A stretch of 5,462 nucleotides of DNA, taken from the NCBI GenBank assembly GCA_031254075.1, contig JAIRVD010000334.1:1-5462 (forward strand), in the 5' to 3' direction. Below the pieces are notes generated by a model, which made no database searches, had not been told where the DNA came from, and saw nothing but the letters and a program-made list of their open reading frames with translations. The first letter of the stretch is position 1, and each line of letters opens with the position of its first letter. Source of the stretch: Clostridiales bacterium (GTDB lineage: Bacteria; Bacillota; Clostridia; Lachnospirales; WQUN01). Positions 1-5,462 of the stretch are shown here, one piece after another. The position numbers and the translations under genes were made by a program.

Positions 1-1076
1 CGGCGTGTACCGTCGCGGATTATTTGTTGGCATATGAATTATCCGAAAATCCCGCGGCGGAAATTCTGCCGATAGTTTTGTTTGAACTGGAATGGTTTTT
101 GAAGATGCAATGCGAAAAAACGGGCGGTGTGCATCACAAGGTTTCGTGTGCGCAGTTTAACGCGCTTGATGAAATGCCGCATGACGAGATGGGCGAGTTG
201 TTTCTTCTGCCGATTTCGCCCGCCGCAACCGCCGATTTTGCCGCAACGATGGCGCTGGCGTCGCGTTTTTATCCCGAGCATCGCGAAAAATTTTTACACG
301 CAGCCGAACGCGCATGGAATTGGCTCGAAGCAAACCCCGACGCACCGAATTTCACAAATCCGCCTGACATTCGCACGGGGCAGTACGGCGACGAAAAAAT
401 TCAAGACGAACTTTTTTGGGCGGCATGTGAATTATTCGCCGCAACGGGCAACGAAAAATATCACGACTTTATAAAATCAAGCGAAATTTGCACAGGTCTC
501 GGCTGGGCGGAAATGGGAACATACGGCATAGTTGCGTATTTGAAACATTGCGAAAAACGCGACGCCGCCTTGACCGAAAATATGCGTAAAAAACTTTTCG
601 ACGAATGCGAAAGAATTATCGGAAAAAATAAAAACGAACCCTACGGAACGTCGCAGGAAACAAAATATCGCTGGGGAAGCAATTTTGACGTAGCAAACAA
701 CGCAATGACATTGCTTCTATACAGTTTAGTTGCAGAAAAAAATTCGCTGTATGAAGAAATCGCAACAGAACACATGCATTATCTTCTCGGAAGAAATCCG
801 CTTTCGATTTCGTATATCACCGGCTTCGGCGCAAACGCCGCGAAAAATCCGCATCATCGCCCGTCCGTTGCGGTCGGTTCGGCTTTCGCCGGAATGGTCG
901 TCGGCGGTCCGAACAATACCACCGTTCGCGACACAGCCCTTCAGTCACATTGCGAAGGCAACCCGCCCTCGAAATTCTATGTAGACCACAAAGATTCCTT
1001 CGCCTCAAACGAAATCGCAATCTATTGGAACGGCGCAGTTTATTTTGTTGCGGCAGTTTTAAATTGCGATTGCTGA
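1..1076 (+). CDS. Glycoside hydrolase family 9 (endoglucanase/cellulase-type), C-terminal part, 5' end off window
   Basis: This is the C-terminal part of a GH9 catalytic (alpha/alpha)6-barrel domain. The family hydrolyses beta-1,4-glucan bonds by an inverting mechanism and is normally exported. The reading frame is open back to the left edge (first whole codon at base 3), so the gene starts outside the window. Residues are numbered here from the Leu codon at 24-26. GH9 landmarks run in order: EWFLKMQ near 23, GGVHHKV 34-40, ATADFAA 68-74, FTNPP 110-114, the GRNPLS segment 256-261, the active-site NPHHRPS 275-281, GGPN 294-297, and YVDHKDSFASNE 319-330, in which Glu330 (bases 1011-1013) matches the family's general acid. 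The catalytic Asp pair of the DAGDY motif would lie upstream and is not visible. The protein ends about 20 residues after the catalytic Glu, so there is no C-terminal carbohydrate-binding or sorting domain. Signal peptide and any N-terminal Ig-like domain cannot be judged. The exact substrate (cellulose, glucan or oligomers) is unknown. Confidence 0.93.
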   Translation, partial: ACTVADYLLAYELSENPAAEILPIVLFELEWFLKMQCEKTGGVHHKVSCAQFNALDEMPHDEMGELFLLPISPAATADFAATMALASRFYPEHREKFLHAAERAWNWLEANPDAPNFTNPPDIRTGQYGDEKIQDELFWAACELFAATGNEKYHDFIKSSEICTGLGWAEMGTYGIVAYLKHCEKRDAALTENMRKKLFDECERIIGKNKNEPYGTSQETKYRWGSNFDVANNAMTLLLYSLVAEKNSLYEEIATEHMHYLLGRNPLSISYITGFGANAAKNPHHRPSVAVGSAFAGMVVGGPNNTTVRDTALQSHCEGNPPSKFYVDHKDSFASNEIAIYWNGAVYFVAAVLNCDC

Positions 1077-1087
1077 CCGCTCTTAAA

Positions 1088-1843
1088 TCACGGAATATCC
1101 GCCGTAATCATACCAACCGTCATCAGCGGAACCTGAGCGACAATCTCGGCTTTTGGATTCATTGCGAGTGTGGGACCGTAGGCAATGCGCTCTTCACCGA
1201 ATTGACCGGGCGGACGAATTCCCGTTACATCGGAAGAAATAAACCACAAGCCGGTTTCTTTCACTCGCCGCGAGCGGATTTCGTTGTGTTTATGTTTCCA
1301 TTTTTCGGCGTTTTCGCGGCGCAGCATGTTTTGTGCCGGCAATAACAGCAGCCGCGCATCTTGTTCTGCTAATGCTTTTGCCGAATCGGCAAATTGCGCG
1401 TCATAGCAGATATTTATGCCATATTTAACTCCGTTGACAGAAAAAATCGGATATTCGTTTCCGGGCGTAAAAAACGATTCATTGGGCTCTAAAAGGTGCG
1501 TTTTACGATAGACTCCGATAAGTTCACCCGCATTCACCACAACAGCGGAGTTGAAAAATTTCTCCGCTTTTTTTTCGCTTACACCAAAAACAAGCACAGG
1601 CTTAACATGCTTGAGTTGTTTAAGAATTGCGACAAATTGCCGACATTCGAAATCATATGAATAATTCGCTATGTATGTTTTATCCAAAATATAACCCGAT
1701 AAAAAGCATTCGGGGAACAGTAGCAAATCAACATTTTTGTCCTCTGCCTCTTTTGCAAACCGCAACATACAGGCAAGTGCCGCAGACGGGTTGCCGATAA
1801 TTTCGGGCGTTTGACAAGCGCCGACCCTGACTGTGTTATTCAT
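1088..1843 (-). CDS. Carbon-nitrogen hydrolase (nitrilase superfamily amidohydrolase)
   Basis: This is a complete 251-residue protein of the nitrilase superfamily, cytoplasmic enzymes that cleave or form non-peptide C-N bonds through a Glu-Lys-Cys triad. The triad is visible: Glu45 in LLFPECFLSG, Lys114 in VYRKTHL, and Cys146 in INICYDAQF. The FTPGNE segment (125-130) after the Lys and the LLLLPAQN strand (165-172) are also typical. The length fits a stand-alone domain of about 250-280 residues, and no signal peptide is seen. The start ATG at 1841-1843 was chosen because the superfamily's first strand (VRVGACQ) begins right after it and a GAGGAG ribosome-binding sequence lies upstream. The gene converges on the GH9 gene with 11 bases between stop codons and no clear terminator between them. 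It lies 262 bases downstream of the ATPase operon on the same strand, so it probably has its own promoter, though none was recognised. The substrate cannot be told: omega-amidase, N-carbamoyl amidohydrolase or another branch are all possible. Confidence 0.92.
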   Translation of the reverse strand: MNNTVRVGACQTPEIIGNPSAALACMLRFAKEAEDKNVDLLLFPECFLSGYILDKTYIANYSYDFECRQFVAILKQLKHVKPVLVFGVSEKKAEKFFNSAVVVNAGELIGVYRKTHLLEPNESFFTPGNEYPIFSVNGVKYGINICYDAQFADSAKALAEQDARLLLLPAQNMLRRENAEKWKHKHNEIRSRRVKETGLWFISSDVTGIRPPGQFGEERIAYGPTLAMNPKAEIVAQVPLMTVGMITADIP

Positions 1844-1854
1844 GCGTTTTCATA

Positions 1855-1860
1855 CTCCTC
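1855..1860 (-). promoter_or_regulatory. Ribosome-binding site of the nitrilase-family gene
   Basis: On the minus strand a GAGGAG core lies 11 bases before the ATG at 1841-1843. Another ATG at 1851-1853 sits only one base after this core. It would give just Met-Lys-Thr-His-Glu before a stop overlapping the nitrilase start, and is too close to the core to be used efficiently. The spacing therefore favours the 1843 start, although 11 bases is rather long. Confidence 0.6.
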
Positions 1861-1956
1861 ACCGCTGTTTTCCTGACATTTATCTTCTCCGTTGATGAAA
1901 TGGCCACTCTGAATTCATTAACAAAGGAAAACTTTTTATTTTTTTTTAAGTGTTCT

Positions 1957-2013
1957 TTCGTGTGTTTCGTGGTTGAAAAGGTTTTAAAAACATTTAACCA
2001 CGAAAAGCACGAA
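1957..2013. repeat. Imperfect inverted repeat built of 9-nt-period ACCACGAAA-like units
   Basis: Left arm 1957-1974 and right arm 1996-2013 are reverse complements at 16 of 18 positions, around a 21-base A/T-rich spacer. Each arm is itself a short tandem series with a period of nine: read in one direction, CCACGAAAA, GCACGAAAA, then a decayed GTGCAAAAA (1998-2024). The other arm, read on the opposite strand, gives CCACGAAAC, ACACGAAAG and a decayed unit. A run of nine T follows the left arm at 1939-1947. The element lies in the non-coding gap between the ATPase operon and the nitrilase gene. Units of this type recur between genes in several environmental bacterial genomes, as far as I recall. 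A dispersed non-coding repeat or an RNA hairpin are both possible. It is not a standard terminator, because no T-run follows the hairpin in the minus-strand direction. Confidence 0.6.
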
Positions 2014-2105
2014 AAGTGCAAAAATCTTTTTCCGTCTCGTTCTGTGTGAGAATCAAGGCAACTCCCGAAAACACGCTGAGACGAATTTCAAACGTCGCGA
2101 ACGCC

Positions 2106-3725
2106 TCAACGCGTGTTTAAAATTCGGACGGAACGATGGTTTTCGGAGGTTGCCCGGAGAATATTTTTCATTAATTCGAATTGCTTTTGAAGCGGGGTGA
2201 ACGGGTCGGTGTGAGCGTTTTGCGCTGTGAAATTTTCGCGTATTTTTTTTGCGACGGAGAGAACTTGTTTTTCTTTTTGCGTAAGCGAATCGGTGCCGAC
2301 GAGTTTTGCCGTTTCGAGCAGAGTGCTTTCCTCGAAAAGAGTTTTAAGGATTTTTTCGCGGTATATTGGAAAATCGGGATGAATATTTTTTACATACCAC
2401 TCGTCGATTTCGGGCAGATAGCCGCTGTAGCTTTGCAGCGGATTAATTGCGGGAAAATGGCGGGCGTAGGCGAGGCGGCGGTCTAATGCCCAAAAACAGC
2501 GGGTGAAGCGTTTTGTGTGTAGCGTTACGGGTTCGGAAAAATCCGCGCCCTGCGGTGAGACGGCTCCGATTATTGTAACGGAGCCGTTTGTGCCGTTTAA
2601 ATTTTCTGCATAGCCGGCGCGGCTGTAAAACGCGGCGAGCCGCGTTGCGAGATAAGCGGGATAGCCTTCTTCCGCGGGGATTTCTGCCAGACGCGAAGAA
2701 AGCTCTCGCAGGGCTTCCGCCCAACGCGAAGTGGAATCCGCCATCACCGCGACGTCGCAGCCCATATCGCGGTAACATTCGGCGAGAGTTATGCCTGTGT
2801 AAATGCTTGCTTCGCGTGCCGCAACGGGCATGTCGGATGTATTTGCGATTAACACGGTTCGTGAAAGCAGTGAGGCGTTTGTGCGCGGGTCTTTTAATTT
2901 CGCGAAATCCTCAAGCACTTCAGTCATTTCGTTGCCGCGTTCGCCGCAGCCTATGTAAATTATAATGTCCGCGTCGCAGAATTTCGCCAATTGGTGCTGT
3001 GTCATTGTTTTTCCCGTGCCGAAACCGCCCGGTATCGCGCATGTTCCGCCTTTTACAATCGGAAAAAGGCTGTCGATTACGCGCTGTCCCGTGATTAACG
3101 GAATCTCGGCGGAAAGCTTGCGTTTCACGGGACGCGGAATCCGAATCGGCCATTTTTGAGAAAGCGATAATTCATGCGTGCCGTTTTGCGTTTCGAGTAA
3201 AATGATTTTTTCGGATGAAGAATATTCACCGTGCGGCGCGGCGTAAGACACAACACCCGAAACTCCCGGGGGAACCATTGCCTTGTATGTAATGCTTTCT
3301 GTTTCTTCAACAGATGCGAAAATATCGCCACCGTTTAGTGTTTGTCCGGGTTCTGCCGTGATTTGTGCAGAGAAACGCCGCGCGATGTTTTCGTTTAGCG
3401 GGCGCATTATTCCGTCGAATATTCCGCCGATTATTCCGGGGCGCAACGTTATTGACATCGGGTGATTTGTTTTTTCTACAGTCATACCGCGCTTCAAGCC
3501 CGCCGTGCTTTCGTAAATTTGAACCGTCGCCGCGTCGGGTTTCAGCGCGATTACTTCACCCGGAAGCCCGTTTACCGTCACCATTTCCGCCATCGCAAAG
3601 CCTTCGCCGTGTACCGTCAGAACCGGACCGTTTATTCCGTGGATATAACGAATCATTTCCAAATCGGTTTCGGCCAGAACGAGACCGTTTTCCGTCTTAT
3701 TCGCTGTAACCGCCGGAAAGCTCAT
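2106..3725 (-). CDS. atpA: V/A-type ATPase subunit A (catalytic)
   Basis: This is the catalytic nucleotide-binding subunit of a V/A-type rotary ATPase, acting in the cytoplasmic V1 head with subunit B. It has 539 residues. The N-terminal beta-barrel includes INGPVL (31-36) and GIFDGIMRPL (101-110). The P-loop is GGFGTGKT (233-240), followed by IGCGERGNEMTEV (258-270) with catalytic Glu262, the NTSDMPVAAREASIYTG block (295-311), Walker B ending at Asp330 in ADSTSRWAEALRE, and VSPQGADFSEPV (389-400). The start overlaps the stop of subunit E as ATGA, which implies coupled translation. Met24 (ATG 3654-3656) aligns better with the usual family N-terminus and could be the real start; neither ATG has a strong ribosome-binding site. 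Oddities: the family's usual P-loop Pro is Gly234; about 20 residues of the bulge domain (the usual LDR..KW segment, expected after residue 110) seem absent; and the C-terminus stops about 40-45 residues early. No B gene follows. Confidence 0.96.
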   Translation of the reverse strand: MSFPAVTANKTENGLVLAETDLEMIRYIHGINGPVLTVHGEGFAMAEMVTVNGLPGEVIALKPDAATVQIYESTAGLKRGMTVEKTNHPMSITLRPGIIGGIFDGIMRPLNENIARRFSAQITAEPGQTLNGGDIFASVEETESITYKAMVPPGVSGVVSYAAPHGEYSSSEKIILLETQNGTHELSLSQKWPIRIPRPVKRKLSAEIPLITGQRVIDSLFPIVKGGTCAIPGGFGTGKTMTQHQLAKFCDADIIIYIGCGERGNEMTEVLEDFAKLKDPRTNASLLSRTVLIANTSDMPVAAREASIYTGITLAECYRDMGCDVAVMADSTSRWAEALRELSSRLAEIPAEEGYPAYLATRLAAFYSRAGYAENLNGTNGSVTIIGAVSPQGADFSEPVTLHTKRFTRCFWALDRRLAYARHFPAINPLQSYSGYLPEIDEWYVKNIHPDFPIYREKILKTLFEESTLLETAKLVGTDSLTQKEKQVLSVAKKIRENFTAQNAHTDPFTPLQKQFELMKNILRATSENHRSVRILNTR

Positions 3726-4264
3726 AGGCGAAGCGCCTTTTCCAGCCGCGTTTTAAAGGTGTAATCAGCTTGAATTTTTTCGTTTTGCAAAATAAAACCT
3801 CCCATAAAATCATTTTCGCCCGCTTGCGTCTGCAATCCCGTTGCTTGCGCGATTTTTTCCGCGAGATGCATGTCTTGCGGACGAAATTTTACTGTTCTAA
3901 ATGAAGAAGAATATAAATTTATTCTTTCAACTAAATAGTTTTCGTATTTTTCGGATTGTGTAAATTTTTTTAGTTCTGCAATTACATCTTCATTTAATTT
4001 TTCTTCAAGCGCGTTTCGCGCCGCAAAATATTCTGCTTTTGCCCTTGCCAGCGCTTCCGCGATTTTTCTGTTTGATTTGCGAATTATTTCGCGCCGCTTT
4101 GCTTCAACGCGCGATTTCATTTTTTCTTCCGCCGCCGCAATTTCCGTTGCGGTGCTTTTGCCCAAATCGTTTGCGAGTTGATGAAGCGCGCGGCGTTTTT
4201 TTGTTTCTGTTTCGCGTGTGATTATTTCAGAAAAATATTCTAACTTTCGTTTCGCGTTCGTCAT
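3722..4264 (-). CDS. atpE: V/A-type ATPase subunit E (peripheral stalk)
   Basis: This 180-residue protein is the peripheral-stalk subunit that ties the V1 head to the membrane stator subunit I and resists rotation. Residues 1 to about 105 are highly charged, rich in Lys, Glu, Arg and Ala, with no proline, as expected of the long coiled coil. The C-terminal globular part ends in FMGGFILQNEKIQADYTFKT (153-172) and RLEKAL, which matches the family's closing pattern of Gly-Gly, a beta-hairpin, then a TFxxRL helix. The length is close to the usual 180-200. Primary sequence is poorly conserved in this family, so the call rests on the C-terminal pattern, the coiled coil and the position between K and A. 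The start ATG overlaps the K stop as ATGA, with only a weak GGGG upstream, so translation is probably coupled. The stop overlaps the A start in the same way. Confidence 0.88.
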   Translation of the reverse strand: MTNAKRKLEYFSEIITRETETKKRRALHQLANDLGKSTATEIAAAEEKMKSRVEAKRREIIRKSNRKIAEALARAKAEYFAARNALEEKLNEDVIAELKKFTQSEKYENYLVERINLYSSSFRTVKFRPQDMHLAEKIAQATGLQTQAGENDFMGGFILQNEKIQADYTFKTRLEKALRL

Positions 4265-4659
4265 ACGCGCCCCAAAATCATAAATGAAATCAGCAGACCG
4301 TAAATTGCGATTCCTTCTGCCATCGCAACGAAAATCATTGCTTTGCCGAAATTATTTTCGTTTTCGCTAATCGAGCCGATTGCCGCCGCCGCCGCAGAGC
4401 TTACCGCAATTCCCGTGCCGATTGCGCCGAGCCCCGTTACAAGACCCGCGCCGATAAATGCCGCCGCAAGCGCGAGTTCGGAGGTATTCGCGGCTGCTTC
4501 CGCCGCGTGCGCCCGTTCGCCGAAAACGAAAACGGTGCAAATAAGAAATACCGCCGCAAACGACATAAGATTTATCATAAGCGCGTGTTTTCCCTTGCCG
4601 TGTAAAAAATAGAAATACACGATTGGAGCAATAATCGGAATTAGAAAAAGAATTAACAT
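4261..4659 (-). CDS. atpK: V/A-type ATPase subunit K (c-ring proteolipid)
   Basis: This 132-residue membrane protein forms the rotating ion-carrying ring. The C-terminal half is one classic proteolipid hairpin: a Gly/Ala-rich helix (about 62-93, with GLVTGLGAIGTGIAVSSA), a polar loop SISENENNFGKA (96-107), and a second helix with the ion-binding carboxylate Glu115 in AMAEGIAIYGLLISFMIL. The N-terminal half holds two more hydrophobic stretches (about 2-18 and 28-46) and lacks both a carboxylate and the hairpin signature, so this is not the duplicated two-hairpin K known from Enterococcus. The sequence GERAHAAEA (47-55) resembles a signal-peptidase site, so the N-terminal part may be a leader that is removed. 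No Gln is present anywhere in the hairpin. The start has a perfect ribosome-binding site and overlaps the subunit I stop by 7 bases. Confidence 0.93.
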   Translation of the reverse strand: MLILFLIPIIAPIVYFYFLHGKGKHALMINLMSFAAVFLICTVFVFGERAHAAEAAANTSELALAAAFIGAGLVTGLGAIGTGIAVSSAAAAAIGSISENENNFGKAMIFVAMAEGIAIYGLLISFMILGRV

Positions 4660-5462
4660 TTCTGCCTCCTTTTGAATGTTGAGATAAACTCCTGCCCCGT
4701 ACCCTTGTAAAACCTGCTGAAAAGCTCGTAGAAATCAAGGCGCAGAACTTGGATTCCGACCAGTACGCCTTCGATAAGCATTACGAGTGCGTTGCCGAGG
4801 ATGATTATTATAAAATTTTGCGCGCTTGCCGTGCCGCTGCTTAATTGTAAAACGACATGCATCATTCCGGCGTGGCTTACGGCGAACGCGCCGACACGCA
4901 CGAACGAAACGGTGTTTGTTGCGTAGGTCAGCAGTGTTTCGAACAGCCCGACAATTATGCTGAACGCGAACGCGCCGTCTTTCGGAATGATTTTTCGTCC
5001 CGACATATAATTTTCGAGTGGCTGCTTGAAACAGACAAATATAAGCGGCAGTGTCGCAATGAAAATCACGAATGGTGAAATTTCTTTGTTATTTAAAACG
5101 CGAAACATCAGCCAAAGTATTGCGGAATAAAAAACAAGCCCCGCGATTCCGTTCGCTCCGAAAAGCAGCTCGGCGATTTTTCCGCGCATAAAGCAGTTGT
5201 ACATATTTATCAGCATCGAAAGCGCGACAAGTCCCGCGCCGAGCGCCGCCGCAAATATCAGGGTTTCACCGATATTCGCGGTCGGTTTTCGCCAAATGGG
5301 TGAAAATTCGTAACCAAACGCGCTGCCGTATAATACGCCGAAAATCGCCGAAGAAATCCCGACGGTTATCATGATTCCGCCGAGATTTGCGTGCCACTTT
5401 TTTTGCATGAAAACACCGATTAGCGCAAGCACGATTCCATGCCCGATATCGCCGAACATCAG
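4653..5462 (-). CDS. atpI: V/A-type ATPase subunit I (membrane stator), C-terminal part, 5' end off window
   Basis: This is the membrane domain of subunit I (equivalent to the eukaryotic a-subunit), which provides the two ion half-channels next to the K ring. Residues are numbered from the Met codon at 5457-5459; the frame stays open to the window edge (Leu precedes), so the cytoplasmic N-terminal domain is missing only because the window ends. Landmarks are FGDIGHG (2-8), SSAIFGVLYGSAFG (36-49), GIAGLVFYSAILW (104-116), TNTVSFVRVGAFAVSHAGMM (181-200) with the presumed essential channel Arg188, and VLRLDFYELFSRFYKGTGQEF (238-258) near the end. Roughly six to eight membrane segments are visible. 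The C-terminus is the normal one for the family. The stop codon TAA (4653-4655) lies inside the K gene, overlapping it by 7 bases. It is the first gene of the operon visible here; the promoter must lie upstream, outside the window. Confidence 0.95.
   Translation of the reverse strand: MMFGDIGHGIVLALIGVFMQKKWHANLGGIMITVGISSAIFGVLYGSAFGYEFSPIWRKPTANIGETLIFAAALGAGLVALSMLINMYNCFMRGKIAELLFGANGIAGLVFYSAILWLMFRVLNNKEISPFVIFIATLPLIFVCFKQPLENYMSGRKIIPKDGAFAFSIIVGLFETLLTYATNTVSFVRVGAFAVSHAGMMHVVLQLSSGTASAQNFIIIILGNALVMLIEGVLVGIQVLRLDFYELFSRFYKGTGQEFISTFKRRQKC
4665..4671 (-). promoter_or_regulatory. Strong ribosome-binding site of subunit K
   Basis: A perfect AAGGAGG core on the minus strand lies 5 bases before the ATG at 4657-4659, inside the last codons of subunit I. 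It is the strongest such site at any junction visible in the operon. This fits the need for many K copies per complex, whereas E and A start from weak sites at ATGA overlaps. Confidence 0.85.

Noticed and set aside
1066..1105. A shared terminator between the convergent GH9 and nitrilase genes
   Set aside because: Only a 4-bp stem around CGGAATATCCG is visible and there is no T-run on either strand.
1863..1925. Possible promoter of the nitrilase gene (GATAAAT-like hexamer on the minus strand around 1876-1884)
   Set aside because: No convincing -35 element was found at the right distance; the gap is A/T-rich enough to give such matches by chance.
1836..2021. A 61-codon open frame on the minus strand between the ATPase operon and the nitrilase gene
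   Set aside because: Its start lies in the inverted repeat, and its TTKHTKEH stretch is simply the translated 9-nt repeat. It has no ribosome-binding site or recognisable family, and it runs into the nitrilase start.
2033..2118. Possible terminator hairpins after subunit A (CGTCTC at 2033-2038 with GAGACG at 2078-2083; a CGCG-based stem at 2090-2118)
   Set aside because: The stems are short, bulged or widely spaced, and no T-run follows in the minus-strand direction. They could be chance.
2181..2486. Plus-strand open frames of about 60-125 codons lying opposite the ATPase genes
   Set aside because: They are antisense to strongly conserved V-type ATPase coding sequence and their translations look like low-complexity Arg/Phe-rich shadow products.

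Overview
The window reads as a piece of chromosome from an anaerobic or fermentative bacterium able to attack plant polysaccharide. Two things suggest this: the C-terminal part of a family 9 glycoside hydrolase (a cellulase-type enzyme) at the left edge, and a bacterial V/A-type rotary ATPase gene cluster filling the right-hand 60%. A GH9 enzyme together with a V-type ATPase and intermediate G+C would fit Fibrobacterota or a similar gut or sediment lineage. Spirochaetota and anaerobic Bacillota are not excluded. This placement is inference; no marker gene in the window decides it.

Layout. Bases 1-1076 (+ strand) hold the 3' part of the GH9 gene, whose beginning lies off the window. Bases 1088-1843 (- strand) hold a complete carbon-nitrogen hydrolase (nitrilase superfamily) that converges on the GH9 gene with only 11 bases between the stop codons. 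Bases 1844-2105 are non-coding and contain an imperfect inverted repeat whose arms are short 9-nt-period tandem units. Bases 2106-5462 (- strand) hold four tightly packed V-type ATPase genes, in transcription order subunit I (5' end off the window), K, E and A. Their junctions overlap by 7, 4 and 4 bases, so this is one translationally coupled operon.

How the genes work together. Subunit I (membrane stator) and K (proteolipid ring) form the ion channel. E is the coiled-coil peripheral stalk, and A is the nucleotide-binding catalytic subunit. The GH9 and nitrilase genes have no evident link to the ATPase.

The most unusual points are: the I-K-E-A order, with no C or F gene between E and A and no B or D gene after A; a subunit A that seems shortened in its bulge domain and at its C-terminus; and a subunit K with an extra hydrophobic N-terminal half but only one ion-binding carboxylate. 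No RNA gene, CRISPR array, insertion sequence or defence system was seen. Most of the window is ordinary metabolic coding sequence.
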